Assembly (NCBI GenBank): GCA_030688705.1
Contig: JAUYJH010000082.1
Coordinates: 1 to 13,245, forward strand
DNA: 13,245 bases
Direction of reading: 5' to 3'
DNA from: Deltaproteobacteria bacterium
GTDB taxonomy: Bacteria > UBA10199 > SPLOWO2-01-44-7
In this document: positions 6,729 through 13,234 of the stretch, piece by piece
Layout of the letters: each line of letters opens with the position of its first letter
Position numbering within the stretch: the first letter of the stretch is position 1
Position numbers and translations under genes: made by a program
Notes under the pieces: model-generated
The model's input: only the letters and a program-made list of their open reading frames with translations
Databases searched by the model: none
Told to the model about the DNA's origin: nothing

Positions 6729-7503
6729 CCTCTTCCCACATTTGGTTCCACTCTTCAGCGGTTAAATCTTGCAATTTTTTATTCAGTTCGCGGGCCTTTT
6801 TTTCAATCGATTTGAAACGGTCCGTAAATCGCTCCGATGATTTGCGCAGGGCCGTCTCGGGATCGGATTTCAAAAACCGTCCGATATTGGCCAAAGTAAA
6901 AAGAAGATCGCCATACTCATGTTCGATGGCCGCTTCATTTTGGGAGGCGATGGCCTCTTTCAATTCCCCGATTTCTTCTTCCATCTTTTTCAAAATTCCT
7001 GTCAGCTCCGGCCAATCAAAACCGACCCGGTGGGTTTTCTCGCCGATTCTAAAAGCATTCAAAAGGGCAGGGGAAGATTTGGGGAGTCCGCTCAAAATAG
7101 AATCCCGTTTTTTCTCTTTATGTTTGTTTTCTTCTTGTTTGATTTTTTCCCAATTGACCAGCACCTCCTGCGACGTATGCGCTTTTTGATCTCCAAAAAC
7201 ATGGGGATGGCGGCGAATCAGTTTTTCAGAGGCCTTTTCGATGACGTTTTCCACTTGGAATCGATTTTCTTCTTTCGCCAGCTGGCTTAAAAAAAGAATC
7301 TGCACCAAAAGATCGCCCAATTCTTCTTTTAAATCGGCAAAATCGCCCCGATCAACCGCCTCTAAAACCTCGTGGGTCTCTTCCAAAAGACAGGGGTTGA
7401 TATCTTTGTACGTCTGCTCCCTGTCCCACGGGCACCCATTGGGGCCGCGCAATGTGGCCATAATTTCGGCCAATTTTTCAAATTTTTCACCGGTTTTTGA
7501 CAT
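6709..7503 (-). CDS. mazG: Nucleoside triphosphate pyrophosphohydrolase MazG
   Basis: Hydrolyses (d)NTPs to NMP and pyrophosphate, clearing non-canonical nucleotides; in E. coli it also affects the stringent response. From the ATG at 7503 it is 264 residues, the usual length of the two-domain enzyme. Domain 1 has GPNGCPWDREQTY and the metal-binding pair EETHE (41-45) and EELGD (60-64). It is followed by the family segment RRHPHVFGD (98-105) and WEKIKQEE. Domain 2 repeats the pattern with EEEIGELKEA (176-185) and EHEYGDLLF (195-203). The frame is open 27 codons further upstream, but MSKTGEKFEKLAEIMATLR matches the normal start and the promoter at 7510-7538 lies inside the longer version. It is tail-to-tail with the secreted coiled-coil gene. 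Confidence 0.95.
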   Translation of the reverse strand: MSKTGEKFEKLAEIMATLRGPNGCPWDREQTYKDINPCLLEETHEVLEAVDRGDFADLKEELGDLLVQILFLSQLAKEENRFQVENVIEKASEKLIRRHPHVFGDQKAHTSQEVLVNWEKIKQEENKHKEKKRDSILSGLPKSSPALLNAFRIGEKTHRVGFDWPELTGILKKMEEEIGELKEAIASQNEAAIEHEYGDLLFTLANIGRFLKSDPETALRKSSERFTDRFKSIEKKARELNKKLQDLTAEEWNQMWEEVKGQQT

Positions 7504-7509
7504 GCGGGG

Positions 7510-7538
7510 TGTATAGAAAGTTTTACTGCTGTACTCAA
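7510..7538 (-). promoter_or_regulatory. Candidate mazG promoter
   Basis: On the minus strand TTGAGT (top 7533-7538) and TATACA (top 7510-7515) are separated by 17 bases. Only six bases lie between the -10 box and the ATG at 7503, so transcription would begin at or next to the start codon and give a leaderless mRNA. The lipoprotein gene on the other strand has a GATAAA (7561-7566) eight bases before its ATG, without a convincing -35. Confidence 0.4.
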
Positions 7539-7574
7539 GCAACAAATTTGATAGATACCCGATAAACCATCCAT

Positions 7575-8942
7575 ATGGAACCAATCACACTTGCCGTTGG
7601 CGGGGCTGTCCTCTTAACCGCCTGGATTTTCGGGTCGGGGTGTAAAGCCACGGTTGAAAGACCTCAAAAAGACGGGAGTTCCGGCAATGACGGTCCCGAT
7701 GATCTTCCGGCAGAAGACGGCGGTGTTGATGGCGGTTTTCCCGTGAGAGATGCCGGGGAGGATGCCGGAGTGCCGGATTCCGGTTCCGATGCGGGCCCTG
7801 ACACGGGGGATGGGGGAGACGGCGGGCCTTTCACAAGAGAAGGGATTGAGGAACGCTGGGCAAGGCTCACCCAATGTCAAATACGCGGTTTAAATCTTAT
7901 TGATCAAAAACTCTACGGCCTTTGCGAAGGAAAACCGTCCCGTCTTGTTGCTTGTCCCGTATCACAAAATATTGAACCGGTTGTTTGTGAAGAGGTTGTC
8001 TCCTTTGAAGAGGCTCCGTTTGAGGGTGAAACCGCGTTGGAATTAGTGCCGCAAATCCATAGCGATGTGGGTGACGGTTTTTCCGTGGTTACGTTCAACG
8101 GCGCGCCGGGCGATAAAGGGGCTTTTTTTATCGTCGATCGCGCCAACAAAACGATTACAGACAAAGTGGCGCTGGATCATTGGCATCTTATTTCGGGCGG
8201 CGGGGAAATAGACATGGTTTTTCCCAATCCGCAGGGGGCCATGCGCTTTGCCGATGAACTGTTGATCGCTTTTTCCAACGGGGTTGTTTTTGAATTTCCG
8301 TGGAACGAAAACGGAACAATCAATTGGGACACCCCCGCGCTATATTTTTTAAATGCCACGCAAAAAAATCCGTCCCTCTTTTTAAAAAAAGACAACGCGA
8401 ACGCCTGGCTCGTCAACAACGGCTCCTTGTCCGAAAACTCCCCGGCCGGCATTGACAGGATAGACCTTCGTGATTTCGGGGCCCCTCCCGCTGGGGATAC
8501 GGAAGAAATACGCGCCGACATCCGCCCCGAAAACAATCTTTTGGTGGGCGATGTGGAATTGAACAGGCTCCCCGCCCTGGCCGCGAGCCCGGATCAGGGG
8601 GCTCTCTTACTGGCCGGCGGAACTCTGTTGATTGCGGTGATCCCCGATGCCGCTGAAAATAATATCGCCAGCCTTGATCTGGATGGGGCTCAAAATATTG
8701 TCTCTGTGCAATGGTATGCCACCGGCGAAAAAAACCGGGCCTTGGCCACCGACAGCGCAGGGGAAGTTTTGGCCGTAACGCTTGAAAATAACCAACCTGT
8801 TCAGCTGGAGACCGCCGTTCCTTTGGAAGAAGGGCTCGGCCCCTCCGCTCTTGATCTTTCCGGCTGTATTTTTTATCAAGGGGTTGTTTTGGATGCCGAC
8901 AATAGCGCCATTTCGGCCCTATCTTGCGGCATTTTTGAATGA
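7575..8942 (+). CDS. Putative lipoprotein with Asp/Gly-rich linker, function unknown
   Basis: I cannot name the family. The 455-residue protein starts with a hydrophobic segment (ITLAVGGAVLLTAWIFG) ending GSGC at 20-23, a weak lipobox because Gly replaces the usual Leu at -3; the N-terminus also lacks the positive charge of normal signal peptides. Residues 33-85 are a low-complexity linker with DAG, DGG and SDAG units, typical of surface lipoproteins in myxobacteria-like lineages. The remaining 370 residues are rich in beta-strand patterns and hydrophobic/Gly alternation, suggesting a beta-propeller-like fold. Six cysteines (C101, C117, C127, C138, C431, C451) could form three disulfides, closing the fold from end to end and fitting a periplasmic or surface place. 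The stop overlaps nadA by four bases (ATGA), so the two are probably translated together. Confidence 0.75.
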   Translation: MEPITLAVGGAVLLTAWIFGSGCKATVERPQKDGSSGNDGPDDLPAEDGGVDGGFPVRDAGEDAGVPDSGSDAGPDTGDGGDGGPFTREGIEERWARLTQCQIRGLNLIDQKLYGLCEGKPSRLVACPVSQNIEPVVCEEVVSFEEAPFEGETALELVPQIHSDVGDGFSVVTFNGAPGDKGAFFIVDRANKTITDKVALDHWHLISGGGEIDMVFPNPQGAMRFADELLIAFSNGVVFEFPWNENGTINWDTPALYFLNATQKNPSLFLKKDNANAWLVNNGSLSENSPAGIDRIDLRDFGAPPAGDTEEIRADIRPENNLLVGDVELNRLPALAASPDQGALLLAGGTLLIAVIPDAAENNIASLDLDGAQNIVSVQWYATGEKNRALATDSAGEVLAVTLENNQPVQLETAVPLEEGLGPSALDLSGCIFYQGVVLDADNSAISALSCGIFE

Positions 8943-9913
8943 TGAAACTTCAAGAACAACAAATTTTACGGGCCAAACTTTCGGCCACGATGACCCCGTT
9001 TGAAATCGAGGCCCATCTGCCGCTGATTCAAGAGATTCGTCTGCTTAAAAAAGAGAAGGATGCCGTTCTTTTGGTCCACAATTATCAAACGCCGGAAATT
9101 TATCACGGGATAGCCGATTACGTCGGCGATTCTCTGGGGCTTTCTCGCCGTGCGGCGGATCTCGATTGCGAGCGGATTCTGTTTTGCGGCGTTCATTTTA
9201 TGGCCGAGACCGCAAAACTTTTGAACCCGCAGCGCAAAGTATTGATCCCCGATTTGGAGGCCGGCTGTTCTTTGTCGGAAAGCATTACAGTGGAGGATGT
9301 TTTGGCCCTTAAGGCCAGATACCCCGGCGCACCGGTTGTTTGTTATGTGAATACCCCCGCCGCCATCAAGGCCGAATCCGATATCTGCTGTACTTCCGGT
9401 AATGCCGTTAAAGTGGTCAACTCGCTTAAAAGCGACAAAGTCATTTTTATTCCCGATGAATATCTGGGGCAGAATGTCGCTCGCGAAACCTCCAAAGAAA
9501 TTATCACCCATCCGGGCCACTGCATGGTGCACGAACAATTTACCGTTCAGGATATTCAGGCCTATCGCGAACAATTCCCCGGCATTGAGGTCATCGCCCA
9601 CCCCGAATGCCCGCCGGATGTGGTTCTGGCCGCCGATTATTCCGGATCGACCGCGGGGATGGAAAATCAGATTGCGCGGTCCAAAGCGCGAAAAATCATG
9701 CTGATAACCGAGTGCTCCATGGCGGATAATTTGCGGGCCAAATTTTCCGACCGCGATTTTCAGGTCCCCTGCACGATTTGCCCCCACATGAAAAAGATTA
9801 CGCTCGAAAAAGTACTTCGTTCATTAAAAGAAGATGTCTACGCAATCGAAATTCCGGAGGCTCTTGCTTGCAAAGCCCGTTTGGCCGTCCAAAAAATGTT
9901 GGAGATATGTTGA
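8939..9913 (+). CDS. nadA: Quinolinate synthase NadA
   Basis: Condenses iminoaspartate with dihydroxyacetone phosphate to quinolinate in de novo NAD synthesis, using a 4Fe-4S cluster. The 324 residues show the triplicated NadA fold with VLLVHNYQTPEI, DSLGLSR, GVHFMAETAKLL, PDLEAGCSLS, CYVNTPAAIKAESD, CCTSGNAVKVV, DEYLGQNVA and HPECPPDV. The likely cluster ligands are C110, C195 (PGHCMVHE) and C281 (CTICPHM); their spacing of 85 and 86 residues agrees with known NadA enzymes. ATG 8939 overlaps the lipoprotein stop; ATG 8942 is an equally good start. No nadB or nadC lies nearby. A palindromic repeat begins three bases after the stop. Confidence 0.96.
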   Translation: MMKLQEQQILRAKLSATMTPFEIEAHLPLIQEIRLLKKEKDAVLLVHNYQTPEIYHGIADYVGDSLGLSRRAADLDCERILFCGVHFMAETAKLLNPQRKVLIPDLEAGCSLSESITVEDVLALKARYPGAPVVCYVNTPAAIKAESDICCTSGNAVKVVNSLKSDKVIFIPDEYLGQNVARETSKEIITHPGHCMVHEQFTVQDIQAYREQFPGIEVIAHPECPPDVVLAADYSGSTAGMENQIARSKARKIMLITECSMADNLRAKFSDRDFQVPCTICPHMKKITLEKVLRSLKEDVYAIEIPEALACKARLAVQKMLEIC

Positions 9914-9915
9914 GG

Positions 9916-9988
9916 TGTCATCCTGAGGGCGTAAGCCCGAAGGATCCCGGGATTCTTCCCCTTCGACAAGCTCAGGGTCAGAATGACA
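9916..9988. repeat. Palindromic element, TGTCATTCTGA family, copy 2
   Basis: TGTCATCCTGAGG at the left and GGTCAGAATGACA at the right, with a central AGGATCCCGGGATTCTTC that is nearly self-complementary, then CCCTTCGACAAGCTCAGG. It fills the whole gap between nadA and the rluD-type gene and ends four bases before the latter's ATG. Confidence 0.8.
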
Positions 9989-9992
9989 TTTT

Positions 9993-10874
9993 ATGAGACT
10001 CGATCAATATCTGGTCCAAAAAACAAAACTCTCCAGACATCAGGTGCAAAAGATGATCGAGGAGGGGCGCGTCCGCATCGGCGGAAATGTTGTTTTGAAA
10101 CCGGCTTATAAAATTCATGGCGATGAAGCGGTTGATTATGCTTTGCCCGCAATCAAAGAACCTTTCCATCTCACCCCGCAAGAGATTCCGTTGGATATTT
10201 TGTATGAAGATGAGGAAATGTCGGTCCTGAATAAGCCGGCCGATTTGGTGATTCATCCGGGGGCGGGGCATCCATCGGGGACCCTTGTCAACGCACTTCT
10301 CCATCGATACGGTTTCCTTCCGCCCGCGGAGGATGAAACCAAGCCGGGCATTGTCCATCGTCTTGATAAAGGGACCAGCGGGGTGATGGTGGTGGCGCGG
10401 ACAGCAGAAGCGCTGAAAAATCTTCAGAGCCAATTTAAAAATCGACAGGTGGAAAAAATCTATTTGGCGCTGGTGGTGGGAAAAATCGGCCAAGAGGGGA
10501 CGATCGACAAACCACTGGGGCGCCATCCGGTGGCGCGGCAAAAAATTTCGACCCGCAGTAAAAATGCCAGACCAGCCTTAACCGAATGGAAAGTTTTAAA
10601 ACGATTTGACGATGTCTTTAGCTGGGTTGAAGTAAAAATCCACACCGGCCGCACGCATCAGATCCGCGTCCACTTTGCCGATGCCGGGCACCCTGTTGTT
10701 GGGGACCCCACCTATGGCCGTTCCGCAAAAAAATACAGGGCACTGATCTCCCGTCCGGCCCTGCACTCCTTTAGGCTTGGCTTGACCCATCCCAAAACCG
10801 GTGAGAATATGGTTTTCGAAGCGCCATTGCCGGAAGATATCGAGAAACTGCTGTTGTCATTGCGAACGGAGTGA
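9993..10874 (+). CDS. rluD: RluD-type 23S rRNA pseudouridine synthase
   Basis: Isomerises uridines in rRNA to pseudouridine. The 293 residues show an N-terminal S4 RNA-binding domain (MRLDQYLVQKTKLSRHQVQ to about 55), then the RluA-family catalytic domain with VLNKPADLVIHPG (78-90), the active-site motif HRLDKGTSG (catalytic Asp125), KIYLALV and HTGRTHQIRVH with HPVVGDPTYG. The S4 domain plus the HRLDKGTSG form fit RluD, which acts in helix 69 of 23S rRNA; RluA/RluC-like specificity cannot be excluded. The last residues (LLSLRTE) and the stop are written by a partial palindromic repeat (10855-10882). The next gene starts ten bases later; rluD and yfiH neighbours are also known in E. coli. Confidence 0.93.
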   Translation: MRLDQYLVQKTKLSRHQVQKMIEEGRVRIGGNVVLKPAYKIHGDEAVDYALPAIKEPFHLTPQEIPLDILYEDEEMSVLNKPADLVIHPGAGHPSGTLVNALLHRYGFLPPAEDETKPGIVHRLDKGTSGVMVVARTAEALKNLQSQFKNRQVEKIYLALVVGKIGQEGTIDKPLGRHPVARQKISTRSKNARPALTEWKVLKRFDDVFSWVEVKIHTGRTHQIRVHFADAGHPVVGDPTYGRSAKKYRALISRPALHSFRLGLTHPKTGENMVFEAPLPEDIEKLLLSLRTE

Positions 10875-10882
10875 AGCAATCC
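10855..10882. repeat. Partial TGTCATTGCGA-type element spanning a gene junction
   Basis: TTGTCATTGCGAACGGAGTG followed by AAGCAATC matches the left half of the TGTCATTGCGA element class seen at 2884-2936. It encodes the C-terminus and stop (TGA 10872-10874) of the rluD-type gene and ends two bases before the ATG of the next gene. Confidence 0.6.
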
Positions 10883-10884
10883 CC

Positions 10885-11604
10885 ATGTTGACACAATTGG
10901 CATCCCTTCCCATCATCCAAGCACCCCAGTTGCAAAAATTCGACTGGCTCCTTCACGGCTTTGGTCTCAAAGATATTTCTATTGAAAATTATATTTGCGA
11001 AGCCGGCCTAAAAAATCCGATAATCCCAAAAACCCATCAGCCGCATGGGAATACGGTCCATGTTCTTGGACCACGGTCCATGGTCCACGGTCCTGTCTTG
11101 GAAGGAGACGCCTTCGTCACAAAAGAGCCCGGCATGGTCTGCTGGGTCCGCACCGCCGATTGCCTGCCCATTCTGTTGGCCGATCCAAAAAATAAGGCGG
11201 TGGGGGCGGTTCATTCCGGCTGGAAGGGGACGGCAGGGCAGGTTGTTCTGGAAACCATTGCGGCCATGAAAAAATCGTTTGGCACCGATCCGAAAGACCT
11301 GATAGCCGCCTTGGGGCCGGCCATCGGCGGCCGTTGTTATCAGGTGGGGGTGGATGTCGTGGAGGCCTTCAAAAAAACGGGGCTTTGTCCCGGCCCTTGG
11401 ATGGAGGAGGTCGATCGGGGGCATTGGTATTTGGATATTGCCTTTGCCAATCTCCATCTGCTAAAGACGGCCGGCTTGAGAAAAGAAAACACCTATCTTT
11501 CCCTGGCCTGCACCTCCTGCGATCTGGAAAAGTTTCATTCCTTTCGCGAAGAGAAAGGAAAAAAGGGGGAGCAGGTGAGTTTTGTCGCGATGTTGTCATC
11601 CTGA
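10885..11604 (+). CDS. pgeF: PgeF/YfiH-type multicopper-oxidase-like protein (laccase domain)
   Basis: YfiH-family proteins bind zinc or copper; described activities include purine nucleoside phosphorylase/adenosine deaminase (FAMIN-like) and, for E. coli PgeF, removal of mis-incorporated serine from peptidoglycan precursors. From ATG 10885 the product is 239 residues, normal length. Metal ligands are visible as H54 (HQPHGN), C93 (TADCLPILLAD) and H110 (AVHSGWKGTAG); C93 to H110 has the family spacing of 17. Also typical are LGPAIGGRCYQVG and a C-terminal SFREEKGKKGEQ. A dispersed repeat encodes HVLGPRSMVHGPV (59-71) in the variable loop before EGDAFVT. The frame is open upstream to 10801, but that part overlaps rluD and reads through a repeat. 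The stop codon lies inside the next palindromic element. Confidence 0.9.
   Translation: MLTQLASLPIIQAPQLQKFDWLLHGFGLKDISIENYICEAGLKNPIIPKTHQPHGNTVHVLGPRSMVHGPVLEGDAFVTKEPGMVCWVRTADCLPILLADPKNKAVGAVHSGWKGTAGQVVLETIAAMKKSFGTDPKDLIAALGPAIGGRCYQVGVDVVEAFKKTGLCPGPWMEEVDRGHWYLDIAFANLHLLKTAGLRKENTYLSLACTSCDLEKFHSFREEKGKKGEQVSFVAMLSS
11055..11093. repeat. GGTCCATGGTCC-type repeat inside the pgeF-like gene
   Basis: GGTCCATG, a short break, then GGACCACGGTCCATGGTCC and ACGGTCC form interlocking palindromes. The core matches the repeat in leuS at 2523-2554. It is in frame and falls in a loop that varies among YfiH proteins. Confidence 0.65.
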
Positions 11605-11670
11605 GCGTTAGCGAAGGATCCCGGGATTCTTCCTGCCTGCCGGCAGGCAGGCGCTTCGCTCAGAATGACA
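11594..11670. repeat. Palindromic element, TGTCATTCTGA family, copy 3
   Basis: Left end TGTCATCCTGAGCG, right end GCTCAGAATGACA, centre AAGGATCCCGGGATTCTTCC. A perfect 20-base palindrome (11632-11651, CCTGCCTGCC and its complement) sits where copies 1 and 2 have the CTTCGACAGGCTCAGG segment. The element contains the pgeF stop (11602-11604) and the lysA ATG (11665-11667). Confidence 0.85.
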
Positions 11671-12975
11671 CCATATCAAAACTCTCATATCTGTTTTGAC
11701 TCCGTCTCCGCAAAAGAGCTTGCGGAGCAATATGGCACACCGCTTTATGTCTACGAAGCCGGGCGGATTCGGGAAAATTTTCAGCAGCTGGATCATGCTT
11801 TCAAAAAAGAGTGGCCCAACTTTCAAATCTATTACGCGGTCAAATCAAATAGCAATCCGGCCATCGTCAAATTGCTCATGAATGAGGGGGCCTTTTGCGA
11901 TTGCGCCAGTCTCAACGAAATTTTACTGGCGCAAAAGCTCGGTGCCAAAGGAAAAGAGATTTTATTTTCGGGGAATTATTTAAGCGATGAAGACCTCAAA
12001 GCCGGAATGGAATCGAAAGCCTATGTTAATCTGGATGATGCCTCTCTTTTGGAGCGGCTTTTGAAATTTGGACGGCCGGAAGTATTGAGTTTTCGGATCA
12101 ACCCGGACATCGGCAAAAGCAATGTCCACGAAAGCGATGTGATGGCGGGCAAACAGGCGAAATTCGGCATCCCGTGGGAGAAAGCCAAAGAAGCGTATGC
12201 AAAAGCAAAAGAGGCCGGCATCACAAAATTTGGCGTGCATATGATGACCGGCTCTTGCGTGACCGAGCCGGAATATTTTGAGGAGATCACTAAAAAACTG
12301 CTCGATTGCGTGGGGCCCATTGCGAGAGACCTTAATATAAAATTTGAATTTATCGATATCGGCGGCGGTTTTGGCATTCCGTATCTCCCTGATGAAAAAC
12401 CGCTTGATATTGAAAAGACGGCTAAAAAAGTTTGCAGTATTTTTAAAAAGAAAACAAAAGAGTTTGGTTTGGGCGATGTGCAATTGGTGGTGGAGCCGGG
12501 CCGTTATCTGGTTGGGGATGCCGGTTTTATCATCGGCCGCGTTCATGCCATCAAAGAGAGTTACAAAAAATTTGTCGGGACCGATGTCGGGATGAGTGTT
12601 CTTGCGCGCCCAGTTTTGTACGGGGCGTATCATGGCATTCACGTTGATAAAATGACCGCTCATGGTGAGCCAACGAAAACCGCTCATGGTGAGCCAACGA
12701 AAACCGCTCATGGTGAGCCTGTCGAACCAGAAAAAGTAACCATCACCGGGCAGGCGTGTGAAAATGCCGATGCGTGGGCCAAAGACCGGGCACTGCCAAA
12801 ATGTGAAGTGGGAGATTTGATTGTTGTCGAAAATGCCGGCGCTTACGGTTATGTAATGAGTTATCCCTACAACGGCCGCCTGCGTCCCGCTGAAGTCTTG
12901 GTTGATGGTTCCACCCACAAACTAATCCGCCGCAGAGAGACTTTTGAAGATTGGATTTCGGGAACTATTTCGTAA
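11665..12975 (+). CDS. lysA: Diaminopimelate decarboxylase
   Basis: PLP enzyme converting meso-diaminopimelate to L-lysine, the last step of lysine synthesis. The 436 residues show the alanine-racemase-like barrel with the PLP lysine in YYAVKSNSNP (K60), RINPDIG, IDIGGGFGIPY (Gly-rich phosphate loop, 230-240), EPGRYLVGDAG (277-287) and LARPVLYGAYH, then the beta domain with QACENAD (C365 from the other subunit's active site), AGAYGYVMSYPYNGRLRPAEVLV. Where most family members have HIGSQ it has HMMTGS (192-197), so it belongs to a divergent LysA branch. A triple repeat adds about 24 residues (331-354). The ATG at 11665 is the last ATG of a palindromic repeat and fits the family N-terminus; no alternative start or Shine-Dalgarno was seen. 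Other group IV decarboxylases are possible but less likely. Confidence 0.9.
   Translation: MTPYQNSHICFDSVSAKELAEQYGTPLYVYEAGRIRENFQQLDHAFKKEWPNFQIYYAVKSNSNPAIVKLLMNEGAFCDCASLNEILLAQKLGAKGKEILFSGNYLSDEDLKAGMESKAYVNLDDASLLERLLKFGRPEVLSFRINPDIGKSNVHESDVMAGKQAKFGIPWEKAKEAYAKAKEAGITKFGVHMMTGSCVTEPEYFEEITKKLLDCVGPIARDLNIKFEFIDIGGGFGIPYLPDEKPLDIEKTAKKVCSIFKKKTKEFGLGDVQLVVEPGRYLVGDAGFIIGRVHAIKESYKKFVGTDVGMSVLARPVLYGAYHGIHVDKMTAHGEPTKTAHGEPTKTAHGEPVEPEKVTITGQACENADAWAKDRALPKCEVGDLIVVENAGAYGYVMSYPYNGRLRPAEVLVDGSTHKLIRRRETFEDWISGTIS
12655..12729. repeat. Triple 24-bp repeat inside lysA
   Basis: Copies at 12655-12678 and 12679-12702 are identical; the third, from 12703, is identical for 17 bases (ACCGCTCATGGTGAGCC) and then reads TGTCGAACCA. 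They encode TAHGEPTK twice and TAHGEPVEP once, in frame, just before the beta-domain strand VTITGQ. The third copy's TGAGCCTGTCGAA (12714-12726) is the exact reverse complement of TTCGACAGGCTCA at 6059-6071 in an intergenic element, so gene-internal and intergenic repeats share a module. Confidence 0.85.
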
Positions 12976-13036
12976 CCTTGCCATTGGGGGTGTAGAGGCT
13001 GTCTTTGGTCCATGTTATGGATAGTTGGCCATCCGA

Positions 13037-13088
13037 GGCCATTTTGACCGCCTCCATTTTTGCTCTCACTTTGACAGTACGCTTGGGG
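13037..13088. repeat. 52-bp dispersed repeat, copy 2
   Basis: Ungapped match to 181-232 (46 of 52 bases), in the same orientation, 12.9 kb away. Flanking sequence is unrelated on the left side; on the right both copies run directly into other repeat-like DNA (a palindrome arm for copy 1, a TGTCATTCTGA element for copy 2). Confidence 0.7.
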
Positions 13089-13122
13089 CAAGAGGTGGCA
13101 AAAAAAATCCTAAATTGCAATT

Positions 13123-13234
13123 TGTCATTCTGAGCACATTCACTCCGTTCAGTGTAAACTCCGCGAAGAATCCCGATTTTTGGCGTGTTTCCACGGGATC
13201 CTTCCCCTTCGGCAAGCTCAGGGTCAGGATGACA
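13123..13234. repeat. Palindromic element, TGTCATTCTGA family, copy 4
   Basis: TGTCATTCTGAGC at the left, GGTCAGGATGACA at the right, with CGAAGAATCCCG and CGGGATCCTTCC arms around a longer centre than in the other copies (112 bases in all), and CCCTTCGGCAAGCTCAGG near the end. Confidence 0.8.

Noticed and set aside
10801..10884. Longer N-terminus for the pgeF-like protein
   Set aside because: The added residues overlap rluD and translate a dispersed repeat; family length and start fit the ATG at 10885.
12655..12729. CRISPR array
   Set aside because: The three copies are head-to-tail without spacers, 24 bases long and within the lysA frame.
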